DNA of 64,000 bases. Source: Glandiceps talaboti. Lineage: Eukaryota > Hemichordata > Enteropneusta > Spengelidae. This document shows, one piece after another, positions 1-11,115 of this stretch. Under the pieces are notes generated by a model. That model saw only the letters and a program-made list of their open reading frames with translations. It searched no databases and was not told the origin of the DNA. Where the stretch lies: assembly GCF_964340395.1 (NCBI RefSeq), contig NC_135555.1, forward strand, positions 8,222,431 to 8,286,430, written 5' to 3'. Within the stretch, counting starts at the first letter, position 1. Each line of letters begins with the position of its first letter. A program made the position numbers and the translations under genes.

Positions 1-499
1 CTTACTAACAACATTTTGGTCTTGCTCCTCTCGTCGTAGTAAATCGTTATGTAACTGATAAAGTTCACGGAACTGTTGTGATTTGTAGAACTCATTGAGA
101 TGATAGTTGAATTCAGCATGTGGATGATCATAGTCGTACTGATTAAGACGTACTTCCTTATCACCTCTCTCTAAGTGATTCACCATCCTATTAATATCTA
201 GTCCTTGTTGATTCCTTGCGTCTACATTATTTACAACGTTCCTATTATTGTGATCACTGTGAGACTGCTCCTTGTCCAATTGAGCTCTTTCTAGTAACAT
301 GGCTCTATCATATTCATTTGGAGGTCTCCTGTCATAGGTATATTGTGCTGGTTGATGTTCGATATGATTTCCTACTCGGTGTTCACCAAACGGTAGTTTG
401 TGTTTCCAGGGTTCCTCCAGATTTTTTGGTGGTACCAGAGGTGGAGGTGCTTGGACGTTTTCTCTTTTCTCAAACTCTCTTGGCATATCTCTCATATTC
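1..499 (-). CDS. GSE1: GSE1-like exon 8 (partial, cut by window edge)
   Basis: The acceptor ATCACAG lies just above 499, and the first base completes an Arg codon begun by exon 7. All 166 following codons are open to the window edge, residues 566-732 of the 28.7-kb-start isoform. It is charged and rich in Asn, Glu, His and Tyr, with PPPLVPPKNLEEPW near its start, which resembles the PPPLISPK...LW segment of vertebrate GSE1. The rest (LERAQLDKEQSHSDHNN, then a His/Tyr/Glu-rich stretch) I do not recognise as a domain. Donor-like GTTAGT and GTAAG occur in the last 12 bases, so the true exon end may fall a few bases inside the edge or continue beyond it. Confidence 0.85.
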
Positions 500-709
500 C
501 TGTGATTGAGATAGTGTAACAATCATGATTACAACTATATTTTACCAGCTCACCTTACTGAAAGAATTAATTTATTCATCTTAACCAAGGAACTCACTTA
601 ACATTTTTCACCATGAATATCAAAATTTGAAGAAGACTAAATGAAATTTTTTAGGAGATAGTAAACCAGCTGCCAAATTGATCACCAATTAGAAGCAACA
701 GTGACTCAC
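500..709 (-). other. Intron 7
   Basis: A short intron between exons 7 and 8 with donor GTGAGT and acceptor CACAG. At 547-563 a 17-base stretch resembles the real exon 7 donor (GCTCACCTTACTGAAAG on the plus strand). It may be a decayed boundary copy or chance. Nothing else was seen. Confidence 0.75.
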
Positions 710-1031
710 CTTTCTGCAAGGCCCCTGTCTTGTTGTAATAGCATTTCTCTCTCCCTGTGTGCAACCTCTCTGTGTATATGATCACTGCTCTTCTTGGCAA
801 GATGTTGGTGTTGTAACATTTGCTGTTGATGGTGTAGTAATTGATGTCTATAGTGGGACACTTCTTGGTGTCGTTCTTCTTTATGTAAACGCTTCTGCCT
901 TTGTTTCTGCTGCCATCTTTCTTCCTGTTCTAGTTTCTTTAAATGTTGACGTTGAAAGATCTGAGCTGCTGTCAGTGGGTCCTGAGTTGCTAGACTTGCT
1001 GGAGCTGTAAGGTGCTCACTGTAACTATTTC
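710..1031 (-). CDS. GSE1: GSE1-like exon 7 (charged Gln/Glu/Arg helix)
   Basis: Acceptor TTATTACAG, donor GTGAGT; 322 nt, starting phase 1 and ending phase 2. Encodes residues 459-566: NSYSEHLTAPASLATQDPLT followed by a long predicted helix, QIFQRQHLKKLEQEERWQQK and onward, then His/Gln-rich repeats and REVAHREREMLLQQD. The EERWQQKQRQ..HKEERHQEVSHYR segment matches the EEKWLARQRRLRQEKEDRQSQVSEFR-type segment of vertebrate GSE1 position by position, which makes this one of the best diagnostic exons. It is probably a coiled-coil or extended charged helix used for protein contacts. No truncation or frameshift was seen. Confidence 0.92.
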
Positions 1032-1486
1032 CTGTAATAAAATTTCCCATAAGATTGGTTTATTATCATTTTGTATGTTCCAACTATATATCATACGTCT
1101 AAAATGTCTGTATATGAACAGCTGAATTAGTTCAAAAACTACTTAAAATTTGGGTGTGCCATGCATCCATGTATAAAATTGCACATTTTTGGTGCCCACA
1201 ACCCTGCCACACAGTTGATTACTCTGTATAAATTTACACTTTTTGTCACGAGACAACCCAAACACATAGACAGAAAGTGTCATGTTGATGTTGTGGGGAA
1301 GGATTTCTCCAAATCCTGTTAATTCAGATAAAAACTGTCAATTTTACATGGGATGTCCATTAAATACTGTTGCCATAACCACCATCCTGTCCGCTTGATG
1401 TAGTTCTCCCTCAATCTAATTAGTATTCACTCCTCACAAATCTATGTTACTGTATTATTACAACAAACAAGTCATATCATTCAATA

Positions 1487-2060
1487 ACATAAATGTCATC
1501 AAATAACCGATATGACATCAAATGACACCGCTATGACATCAAATAACATAGATGTCATTAAATAACATAAAATGATAGATGTTATTAAATAACCGATAAG
1601 ACATCAAATGGCACAGATGACGTCATTAAATAACATAGATGTCATTAAATAATACAGATATTATATTAAATAACACCGATGTCATTTAATAACATAGATA
1701 TTATATTAAACAACATAGATGACATAAAATAACACGTCATTAAATAATAGAAATGATGTTAAATAATATAGATATCATTAACTAACATAGATGCCTTTAA
1801 ATAATAGATATGATATTGAATAGCATAGATGTCAGTAAATAACCGATATGACATCAAATAACAAAGATGTCATCAAATAACATAGATGTCATAAAATAAC
1901 CGATAAGACATCAAATGGCATAGATGATGTCATTAAATAACATAGATGTCATCAAATAATATAGATATCATGAACTAACATAGATGTAATATTAACATAG
2001 ATGTAATAACACATATTCATTAAATAACAGCTATGACATCAAATAACTAGATAATACATC
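1487..2060. repeat. AT-rich minisatellite, about 18-20 bp unit
   Basis: Degenerate tandem repeat of the form AAATAACATAGATGTCATT, with variants ACCGATATGACATCA and ATATAGATATCATT. About 30 copies vary in length and sequence, and both GATGTCAT and ATGACATC half-motifs occur. Confidence 0.9.
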
Positions 2061-3079
2061 ATTGTATAAAGCAACATACGTAAATATAACATTAATAACG
2101 TCATTTAGTTTAATCTGAGTATAGAAATACTGTCAATCAACACATTCCTTATTATAAAATTCTTCAAATATTTCATCTGTTACACGTTTCTGGAGATTTC
2201 ATTTTTGGGCAATGTTAAATATGGTGTATTATTATGTTGTTATAAGAGATATGTCAGTGACCATTTTTTTAGTTTATCTTTCCTCAATGGAAAGAAGGAA
2301 AATTTGTGTCAGTCTCTTTTTTTCCTGCATCGTCCAAACTATGAAATCCAGTGTGTTTAATACTGTTAAGAATAGTGCCGGAAATGAAACTGACAAGACA
2401 GAATAAATCAAATACACAGTAATAAATCAAATTTTACAAGATGATCCTAATATGTCGGCAACATTATCCCTGTTATTTTAAGCAATCCTCTGCTATAATC
2501 TGTTTTATTTCATTCCAATTTCATAACTTTAAGTCTTCTATTATCATTACTTGCAAATCAGATGATAATTCTAGATGACACTTTGGAAGTATTACCGGGA
2601 CATTCTGTGCACTCCCTGGAGAATATCTTCATTTTTATTATTATCACCTCAGAGCTAGCCTTTGAAGATTAATCATTCTTTTGTGGGAGAAATACATCGT
2701 AGTCCTTATCATTGCAGGGTGACAGCCTCTTTTCATAAAGTAGTTGGAGACTTGAATAATTTATCAGTGAACACAAAATATCAAATTGAATTCCTGGGTT
2801 AGACTATTAATTTCCAAAAGATACAGAGCGCAATCAATTGTTAGTGGTGTGTACATTTCCCTGCTGAATGCATTTCAGAATGTCAGACATGGTGGTGTTC
2901 CTGTGAGAGTGTTTTTGTATTCATTCAAGGATAAAGTGTCTACAATTGACCAGTCGTTGAATCGTAGGATTCAAATCAGGCCTGTCATTTTGCATGTTCT
3001 CTTCAATCAGAGTGACTGTCATTGATAGACAGAGGAAAATGTAGACAGTTCATATTGTGTTCACACACTGTCATGGATA

Positions 3080-4160
3080 CACACTAAAATGTCAACAGTT
3101 CATATTTGTTCAGACGTAAAGACACACATTTGTACATCACCGTGTGACGTCAACAGCTCATCATATGTTCAGATACATGCACATACATGTATGATGTACA
3201 TTACAACATCAACACCTCATGTTATGTTAAGATTATACATGCACATACATTATGTCAACAGCTCATATTCTGTTAAGATACATCCATACATTAAGTCAAC
3301 AGCTCATATGTTCATATACATGCACATACATGTACATTACAACATCAACAGCTCATAATATGTTCAGATACATGCACATACATGTACATTACAACATCAA
3401 CAGCTCATATTTAATATGTTCAGATCCATGCACATACATGCACATTACAACATCAACAGCTCATAATATGTTCAGATACATGCACATACATGTACATTAC
3501 AACATCAACAGCTCATATTTAATATGTTCAGATCCATGCACATACATGCACATTACAACATCAACAGCTCATAATATGTTCAGATACATGCACATACATG
3601 TACATTACAACATCAACAGCTCATAATATGTTCAGATCCATGCACATACATGCACATTACAACATCAACAGCTCATAATATGTTCAGATACATGCACATA
3701 CATGTACATTACAACATCAACAGCTCATATTTAATATGTTCAGATCCATGCACATACATACATGTACATTACAAAATCAACAGCTCATATTATGATCAGA
3801 CATATGCACAGACATTATGTACATAGCTCATATTATGTTTAGTCATGTGGACATACATTACAATGTAAACAGCTCACACTATGTTCAGAGATATGCAAAT
3901 ACACCATCAACAGCTCATATTAAGTTCAGACACATGTACCGACATTATAACATCAACAGCTAACACATTATGTTCAAACTTATGCACATACACCATCAAC
4001 AGCTCATATTAAGTTCAGACACATGTACCGACATTATAACATCAACAGCTAACACATTATGTTCAAACTTATGCACATACACCATCAACAGCTCATATTA
4101 AGTTCAGACACATGTACCGACATTATAACATCAACAGCTAACACATTATGGTCACACATA
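3080..4160. repeat. Two-part minisatellite in intron 6
   Basis: The left part, to about 3,790, has units of roughly 50-60 bp containing ACATCAACAGCTCATAATAT and GTTCAGATACATGCACATAC; units alternate between GATACATG and GATCCATG versions. The right part, 3,890-4,150, is a longer unit of about 84 bp that includes CATGTACCGACATTATAACA and is repeated nearly identically three times. This suggests a second round of expansion of a two-unit block. Apparent ORFs here are products of the repeat. Confidence 0.92.
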
Positions 4161-4258
4161 TGTTAATAGATTAAAATGTCAACAGCTACCTTGTATTGTA
4201 TTACGACACCATTATAAACTATTAAATACATAGGAAATACATGAACTTGATGACTCAC

Positions 4259-4575
4259 TGTCTGGTGTATGGACTTTCCTGTCTTCATGATTAACAGCGT
4301 TTTTGTCATTAACTACAGCAACCTCCTTATCAATCTCCCTATCTTTCAATGCTTGGTTCCGGGCATCCTCCAGCTGCCTCTGTCTTTCTCTATCAGCTCT
4401 CTCTCTTTCTCGCTCTCTCTCCCGTTCCCGCTCTCTTTCTCTTTCCCTCTCCCTTTCTCTCTCTCTTTCTCGTTCGGCTCTTTCCTTTTCTTTTTCTCGC
4501 TCCCGTTCCCGTTCCCTTTCTCTCTCCCGTTCTCTCTCCTGTTCTCGTTCTCTGTGTTCTTGTTCCATCCTTTGT
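4259..4575 (-). CDS. GSE1: GSE1-like exon 6 ((Arg-Glu)n mixed-charge tract)
   Basis: Acceptor TCATTGCAG, donor GTGAGT; 317 nt, starting phase 2 and ending phase 1, residues 353-459. It opens with QRMEQEHREREQ, runs into about 55 residues of alternating Arg/Glu with an EKEKERAERE interruption, then RQRQLEDARNQALKDREIDK and an acidic/Asn-rich tail ending in VHTPD. Vertebrate GSE1 has an equivalent RE-rich tract right after the HPSAM/RYP block. Such mixed-charge tracts favour nuclear condensates or speckles, which is known of the sequence class and inferred here. At DNA level the tract is a purine microsatellite, so copy number may be polymorphic. Confidence 0.92.
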
Positions 4576-6369
4576 CTGCAATGACATGGTTACCTTTTAA
4601 TATCTTTAAATGTGTCATATTTACAATCAATCTATTTATATTTTCTATTGAAAGGCATACCAACGTGAACTAGTCAACCAAATCCATACACGTGATCTAG
4701 AAACAAAAGATGAACAATGAACACGATCTTTTACCCTTGCTCCATCGCTGATATTGATTCCCTGTACACAATTATATCTTAACAATTCAATATAAAACCA
4801 ATAAAAATATGACTCAGTTTAAACAAGATGAAATGGAAGAGATGAATTCACTCTTTTGAGTGCAGTCAGCTGGAACGTCTATCCAGTCTCACAAGACAAA
4901 TAATCAATGTGTTTTAATAAAAGTGAAAAGTAGGTGCTTTGTTACAGATCACCACAGCATCTGTCTTATTTTACTCCTGTACCAACATTAGTTTTTTAAA
5001 TTCTTTGATAAATTGGTCAACAGACATTAAATATTAGTAATTATAACATCACTCTGTCATGTTTTATGGACATTTAAATGAAGTATTTTAGTGGTCTTTT
5101 TATCAATTTATATTAAAACATGGATAAGGTAAACAGTTTATATAAGTCACTTCTGGAATAACAAAGATAATGATCATGATATTTAGTAGGGCAATACTGG
5201 TAGTAAAAGGGCACATTCATAGCTAAAGACAATATATTTAGTAAGATAATATTTGTCGTAAAAGGGTATGATACTGGCAGTAAAAGGGTACATTTTAGTG
5301 GGAAGACAATACTGGCAGCAAATGGGTGCATTTTAGTAGGAAGACTTGGCAGTAAAAGGGTACATTTTAGAAGCAAAACATTGCTGGCAGCAAAAGGGTA
5401 TATTTTAGTAGTAAGACAATACTGGCACTAAAAGGGTATGATACTTGCAGTAAAATGGTACATTTTGGCAATGACACAATCCTGGCAGTAAAAGGGTATG
5501 ATACTTGCAGTAAAAAGGTACATTTTGGCAATGACACAATACTGGCAGTAAAAGGGTATGATACTTGCAGTAAAATGGTACATTTGGCAATGACACAATA
5601 CTGGCAGTAAAAGGGTATGATACTTGCAGTAAAAAGGTACATTTGGCAATGACACAATACTGGCAGCAAAAGGGTATGATACATACTTGTAGATAGAATA
5701 CAATAAAATTTGAACATCAAGAAATAACCCCAGTATCTGTACAACTAAACATTAAAGTCTAACTACACTACTAACAGTAAATCGTATCATGCGTTTTATT
5801 GTGCCATCTCCATAGCAACTTGTCTGGTTTTATGTGCAAGCAAAGTGACTGAACTGTCAAAATGCTATTTACTTATCTTATTTCATGACTTGAATGTAAT
5901 TTGAAATGAAACCAGAGTATTTGAAGGATGTTATTTTATGACGTGTTTTTGTTTTCCAATGAAATATCAATATGTTGTGTTTCTCACTAAAATTATAACT
6001 ATTTCTATCTTTTACAAGAAGTCAATATTCTATTTATATGTATTCAAACTGAAAAAAGTGGTCAAAGAGGACAGCAAAACAAGATCATTGATTCCTTTCT
6101 ATCAACATTATCTCTTTAGTAATAGTGATGTATGCACTAGTGGTACCTATTATGCAAGTGTACAGACCTAAAATACAATACGACTAAACCATTATTTCCT
6201 GAAAACAGGGGAGTGTAGCATGGCTTGCTATTGCTTGTGGAGTGATAAGCCTAGTGGCACCTAGCAATGTATATGCTAATGATGCCCCCCTACCTGCTAT
6301 ATACTGACCCACAACACAATAGGACTGTACCATTATTTCCTGACTACAGGGATAGAGAGCATGACTTAC
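4576..6369 (-). other. Intron 5
   Basis: Intron of about 1.8 kb with a 59-bp minisatellite (5,190-5,690) and decayed duplicates of the exon 5 donor region (about 6,121-6,311). The stretches 4,576-5,190 and 5,700-6,120 show nothing recognisable. Confidence 0.8.
5190..5690. repeat. Minisatellite, about 59 bp unit
   Basis: Units contain GGCAGTAAAAGGGTATGATA, CTTGCAGTAAAAAGGTACAT and TTTGGCAATGACACAATACT. Four well-conserved copies at 5,425-5,690 are preceded by shorter degenerate ones. Cys/Phe/Tyr-rich ORFs on the minus strand are repeat artefacts. Confidence 0.92.
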
Positions 6370-6440
6370 CTATCAATGGCTAGTAGTGGTGATGGCCTAG
6401 CACCTGGCGATGTATGTGCTAGTGGTACCCCTAACTGGTG
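6121..6440. repeat. Tandem duplication of the exon 5 donor region, about 140 bp period
   Basis: The 3' part of exon 5 with its donor (6,312-6,440) aligns with a diverged second copy at about 6,165-6,311. Shared blocks include ACCATTATTTCCTGA and, further on, the GATGTATGTGCTAGTGGTACC / AATGTATATGCTAATGATGCC pair. A third partial copy at 6,127 has GATGTATGCACTAGTGGTACC. Offsets are 143 and 139 bp. The ACTTACC donor of the true exon has become GCTTGCT in the second copy, so that copy looks non-functional. Confidence 0.82.
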
Positions 6441-6576
6441 TGGATATCGATCCCCAGGATATGGGAAGGGCATAGCACTTGGATGAGGCAAGATTGGTCC
6501 ATGAGGGGGTGGTGGTAAATGAAGGAATGGTGGTCTTAGACCTGGTAAGCTATATCTGTCATAATGCTCTTCCAAC
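6370..6576 (-). CDS. GSE1: GSE1-like exon 5 (Pro-rich)
   Basis: Acceptor CATCCACAG, donor GTAAGT; 207 nt, phase 2 to phase 2, residues 284-353. Encodes LEEHYDRYSLPGLRPPFLHL, then a Pro/His run, HPSAMPFPYPGDRYPHQLGV and PLAHTSPGARPSPLLAIDR. The HPSAM......RYP...L spacing matches the PLHPSAM...GVRYPPELS block of vertebrate GSE1, directly upstream of its RE tract. The segment is intrinsically disordered and probably a docking surface. Its donor lies inside a tandem duplication. Confidence 0.92.
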
Positions 6577-6665
6577 CTGTGGATGACAAACAGACAGACA
6601 TTTAAAACAAAATATTATTAGTGTCAGTGTGTTGTTTGAAAAGGGGCATTTAGCAGTTGATGCTG

Positions 6666-6666
<1 letters not shown>

Positions 6667-6747
<81 letters not shown>
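6667..6747. repeat. (AC)n microsatellite
   Basis: About 40 uninterrupted AC dinucleotides in intron 4, close to the exon 5 acceptor side. Confidence 0.98.
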
Positions 6748-6749
<2 letters not shown>

Positions 6750-8089
6750 GACAGGTAAAACACACTACACATAGACATACAGACACACAAGCACAAGCCA
6801 CACAGATACACATCTGAGGGGAAGTTACCTGATGGCTAAAGGCACAAACTTTTACTAAAAAACATACTCTGGTGTATACAACAAAGTGGTATTTGTGAAC
6901 TGATGGGGGTGTATCAAAATACACTATTATTATACAGTATTAGATTAGCTTATCAATAAATAATTAAATAAATAAATACACAAAGAAACATAGAAAAACA
7001 ACCATAAACTTTCCAATAATTGAAACAAATTAGCACAATTAGCGTTTGTTTATAAAAGGAATCACAAATTTATGTTGTATGCATTTGTTATCAATCATAA
7101 AAGAGATATACTGAAAACATGTTTCCATTTCAGGTAAACCAAAACTGGGCCGTTTGTTTCAATGCATTGAAATGGATCCTAATTGATGTGTATGTCAGTG
7201 AGGTGTTGATTACAGATTCCCCAAATACTAAAGATATATTATGATAGTGCACTTGGCTTATTTCATTAATGGCAGTCTATAATGACTCTCTCTCTTTGTC
7301 ATTATCAAAGCCTCGTTATACTTCATTACACCAATGAACAATGAGAATGGATTTTCAATTTGTCTGATACACTAACCCTGTATTGTTCCTTTCTTTCAAC
7401 ACAGCATGTTGCTGCCGATCTGTTATTTTAACAACAGCTATTCATCTATTATGCAAAGTACGACAAGCTAATTATATTTCTGTATCACATTTTCCAAAGC
7501 TTGATGAGAAAAATATAAATAACACTTGTACATTTCAGTATTTGCATATTAAATTGCCACATTTCCCAAAATATATTGCAATTACATAAATTGTTAATTT
7601 CTAGCACTTACATGATATTACTTTAATAAATCATACATGGTTGTTGCATTGAGATGATAATGTACACTATGGAATAGATTCATTCAATGTACATTTTTTT
7701 TTGTGTTCTGATGTAGAATGACCACATCTTTTATGTCAGACAAACAAAATATAATATTTATAAAATTAATAATACATACCTAGATTATGTAATAATATAA
7801 CTTGTCTCGGCACAGGATATGGGGGGGGGGGGGTTATGCCATCAGGAAAGAACTACATTTTATTACAATATATCTATGCATTTATTGAATTTATTCTTCA
7901 GATGTAGAATTGTCAGAATTCAAATTTGACATAAAATTTAACGAGTCATAAATACAATGGGATCATTCTAATGACACTAAAGTGGTACAAGCGGAATTTA
8001 TAAGCTTTTTATTTCGGTGAAAAAACTCCAATAAACCCTTGATTAAACTGTTGTTAGTATGAGTTGATGCATGTCTTCTATGACATTAA

Positions 8090-8295
8090 CCCATTCAGTA
8101 CTGAAAACTTTGCCGCCAAAATTATTTGAACAAAATTCTTGTTTTTATGTAAGTTTTTGGCATATATCAACTTCATTTTAGACTGGAATTAAAGAAATGT
8201 TATTACGTAATGAAGTAATATTATTATAACTATGGAAATGTTCATATAAATTGGTTCCCAAAATTATTTAAAACTGGTCTCCAGTCATGAAAGGG
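8090..8295. mobile_element. MITE-like element with TTAA target site (piggyBac type)
   Basis: A 206-bp segment is flanked on both sides by TTAA (8,086-8,089 and 8,296-8,299). Its ends are inverted: CCCATTCAGTACTGAAAAC at the left against CCCTTTCATGACTGGAGAC read inward from the right. A second inverted match, AAAATTATTT, lies inside each end. TTAA duplication with ends starting CCC is the signature of piggyBac-superfamily elements. There is no transposase ORF, so it is non-autonomous. Confidence 0.72.
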
Positions 8296-8673
8296 TTAAA
8301 ATTGTCTTCTAGCATTGTTGATTACACAGTAAGGATTTCCTCAACATTTTTATATGTATAGTAAATTACATATTTGAATGGTTTATAAGTTATATCTTAA
8401 TACTAGGTTTGAGTTCAGTCAATTGCAAGTGATGATTAAGTGTATGCTTCAGTTGGTAGAATACTGCAAGTACCTTTCAATGTGCGGAAATATTACACCC
8501 CAAAACGTATAAACTCAGTTTCTGCCCCTTTGACCTTAACCTAAACAGTGAATAATGATATTATCATTAAATTAAAAATTACAATCTATGAATTCTTAGA
8601 TGTAGAATCAAAAAGTAGTAGTAGAAATTTGATTGACATAAAAAATAACTAAAACTGTTAATATAGCACTTAC

Positions 8674-8865
8674 CTGAATGGCGGGTAGTGAAATGGAGGT
8701 TGATGTAGATATGTTGGTGGATATGGGTAGCCAGGTGTATTGGACATCTCAAACGGTAAATGTGGTGGTAACGTTGGACGTACTTCGTCGCCATGACGAT
8801 ACGGTTGGAACCCACGTGGTGAGGACTGTAATTCTTCCTTCCTACTTGGGTGATGTGGAATGGGT
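8674..8865 (-). CDS. GSE1: GSE1-like exon 4 (Tyr/Pro/His-rich)
   Basis: Acceptor ACATGTAG, donor GTAAGT; 192 nt, phase 2 to phase 2, residues 220-284. Encodes PIPHHPSRKEELQSSPRGFQ, PYRHGDEVRPTLPPHLPFEM and SNTPGYPYPPTYLHQPPFHY, ending PPFR. The end resembles the YYHPSYLAPHPFPHPAFR segment of vertebrate GSE1, and FQPYRHGDEVR resembles FRPYHTTDDLR there. Low complexity and disordered. The acceptor has a poor pyrimidine tract, but both phase and homology fix it. Confidence 0.9.
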
Positions 8866-10013
8866 CTACATGTACAGCAAGTTGAGAGAGAGAGAAAAGC
8901 AGACATGATTAGTCGAACAAAGACCAGCAGATTGTGGTTTCAAAATATGGCATATGGTAATCTCCACTTGGTGTCTAATACTACCGAGATAACACGTTTA
9001 CCCTTAGGTCATCCCAACATTACATTAAACCCAAATCAGCAAACACACACATACACACCGATAATCATCTGTCCGTATACACTTACGCATTCAACAAATT
9101 TTTCTGCAAAAACTGAACATATCTGCCAGGATGCATGACTGGTTGGTCATGTTTAAATGACCCGAGTGGATGTTATTCATTCATATATATGTACAAGTCA
9201 CATCACAGTGGTTTTTTTTTGTCAGACATACTGTCATGTAGAGACATGTTTTGAACTGTTCATACTGTTGATGGAATAGTGTATGAGCTCCTCCTATAGC
9301 CCTCATCATTATCATTGTCTGTGAATGATGTATACCATCATGACTGTCAATAATTCCTGTCACTGTCATGTAAATTATAAATCTATTCTATCATATTCTT
9401 TCTACCCCACAGTACAACCTATTCACCAATGACTCTTTACTCGTCATGGATAGCTTAGAGGGAAAGTACTTCATTAAGCCACAATAAATACCACAGTGGA
9501 ATATTCAGAATAAATTTGGGTGACTGGAAGGACATATTTTCGTCTACATCTTGTGATGATTCTCACCTCACCAAAATACAATTGTAACAATCAGGTTTTT
9601 GATTTTTGCCCCCCCCCCCCCCCCAAGTATTTTAGGTTCTGTGCTGCTGTATGACTTTACCTCCTAGCACTAGGTAAAGGTTTCATGTACTGTGCCATTG
9701 TATAATTTGACCCCCTAGCTCTAGGTAAAGGTTTCATGTACTGTGCCGTTCCATGATTTGACTCCCTAACACTAGGTAAAGGTTTCATGTACTGTGCCGT
9801 TCCATGATTTGACTCCCTAGCTCTAGGTAAAGGTTTAATGTACTGTGCCATTCAATGATTTGACTCCCTAGCCCTAGGTAACAGTTTCATGTACTGTGTA
9901 GTTCTATGATTTGAACCTCTAGCCTGTATACTAACCTGTATGGTACGCCAACATGTGAAGAAACACAATTGCTAACTGACATTGAAGTGGGCAATGTTGA
10001 AGATTATACTAAC
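8866..10013 (-). other. Intron 3
   Basis: Intron of about 1.1 kb. It contains a 16-base C run (9,609-9,624), a 62-bp minisatellite (9,655-9,920) and the second copy of the duplicated exon 3 donor (9,927-10,004). The stretch 8,866-9,600 holds nothing recognisable. Confidence 0.8.
9655..9920. repeat. Minisatellite, about 62 bp unit
   Basis: Four to five copies containing CTAGGTAAAGGTTTCATGTA, CTGTGCCGTTCCATGATTTG and ACTCCCTAGC. It lies directly beside the 78-bp duplicated exon 3 edge. Confidence 0.93.
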
Positions 10014-10082
10014 CTGTATGGTACGCCAACATGTGAAGAAACACAATTGCTAACTGACATTGATGTAGGTAAAGTAGAAGCT
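9927..10082. repeat. 78-bp tandem duplication spanning the exon 3 donor
   Basis: Copy A (about 9,927-10,004) and copy B (10,005-10,082) match at an exact 78-base offset. About 50 bases around the splice donor are identical. The adjoining 23 bases differ at five sites that would all be synonymous (S-T-L-P-T-S-M in both). Copy B carries the donor used in the model, while copy A repeats it further downstream in the transcript. Reading through B into A meets TAA after VPYRLV. Confidence 0.93.
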
Positions 10083-10165
10083 GACTCTTGTTTGACATGA
10101 ATATCTGGAGATTGCCTTCTATTTTCTCTTCTATCACTACTGTGTCTTTCCGGTCTGTCTTCCTC
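10014..10165 (-). CDS. GSE1: GSE1-like exon 3
   Basis: Acceptor TTGACAG, donor GTTAGT; 152 nt, phase 0 to phase 2, residues 170-220. Encodes EEDRPERHSSDRRENRRQSP, then DIHVKQESASTLPTSMSVSN and CVSSHVGVPY, with the last codon (Arg) shared with exon 4. IHVKQE contains VKQE, a match to the SUMO-acceptor consensus (hydrophobic-Lys-x-Glu). Phase and position agree with the Arg/Ser-rich region of vertebrate GSE1, but sequence similarity here is low. An alternative identical donor lies 78 bases downstream (9,936), but using it would include an in-frame stop. Confidence 0.85.
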
Positions 10166-10379
10166 CTGTCAATGTAAAATCACATCAATACAACAACCTT
10201 ATTTCTCTCTTATCTAAAATTTTCAAATTTAAACGTGATGCGCTTAGCGTGTTTATTAATATTAATGATCAATAAATGTCAAATTCCCCTCATTTTCATA
10301 TTTCTCATTAAAATACCATTTAGTATTTAAGCTATAAGCACTGTAGTATTACACTTAGAAGGATCTTAAACGCCAAGAC

Positions 10380-11115
10380 ATTTCTAGATTTTAGTTCACA
10401 GAGATCAGTCTTATAAATCTAAATAATACCCCAGGACATGTAGTGTGAACTGCTGTAGATATATCTTGTAAGATTCCCGACACAGATATGTCTTGTAAGA
10501 CTCTAGACATACACGTCTTGTATGACTCAAGACACTGACACAAGACATGGATGTACTTTGTAAGATCTAAGACAAAGATGTGTCTTGCAAGACTCAATAT
10601 AAATGTGTCTTGTAAGACTCAAGACACAGACACGAGACATAGATATACATATGTCTTGTAACTTATAAGACTCTAGACACAGATGCAAGATATACTAGTA
10701 CTAGATGAACGTGTCTTATGAGATTCTCGACAAAGATGTGTCTTATAAGATTTAACACACAGACAACAAGACATAGATGTATTTGTGAGATTCAAGACAT
10801 ACATTTATCTTGTAAAACTCATCTAGACACACTCGTAAGATGAATGCGTCTTATGAGATTCTACACTCGGACACAAGAATGACAACATAGATGTATCATG
10901 TATGATTCAAGACATACAGATTTCTTGTAAGACTTAAGGCATAGACTCAAGACATAGAATGGTGTGTCTGGTAAGGCTTGGGATACAGACTCAAGTCATT
11001 AATGTATCTTGTAAGATTCAAGACATATAGATTTCTTGGATGACTTAAGGCACAGCCTCAAGACATAGATGTACCTTGTAAGACTTTACAAACACAGATT
11101 TAAGACATACATGTC
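10380..11115. repeat. Degenerate minisatellite, about 30-60 bp unit
   Basis: Repeats of TGTCTTGTAAGACTCAAGAC with ACACAGACA, GACATAGATGTA and similar linkers. Copies vary in length, and neighbouring TCTTGTAAGA and CAAGACA motifs partly base-pair. Confidence 0.88.

Larger units (their letters stand above)
1032..4258 (-). other. Intron 6
   Basis: Intron of about 3.2 kb. It holds two large minisatellites (1,487-2,060 and about 3,080-4,160, listed separately). The unique-looking stretches at 1,032-1,486 and 2,061-3,060 contain no ORF with recognisable similarity and no RNA gene that I can see. Confidence 0.8.
6577..8673 (-). other. Intron 4
   Basis: Intron of about 2.1 kb. It contains an (AC)n tract, a 13-base G run at 7,821-7,833 and a MITE-like insertion at 8,090-8,295. 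The rest is AT-rich sequence in which I recognise nothing. Confidence 0.8.

Noticed and set aside
3080-4160. CRISPR-like spaced repeats
   Set aside because: Spacer and repeat are not separable, units vary in length, and the context is a eukaryotic intron. It is a minisatellite.
1-6924. First impression of an atrophin/RERE-type gene from the Arg-Glu tract and Pro/His blocks
   Set aside because: SSFAAALRKLAKQA, TTRTTATV, STPPVVTIAP and the HPSAM...RYP block in this order are GSE1 features, and they come in consistent splice phases.
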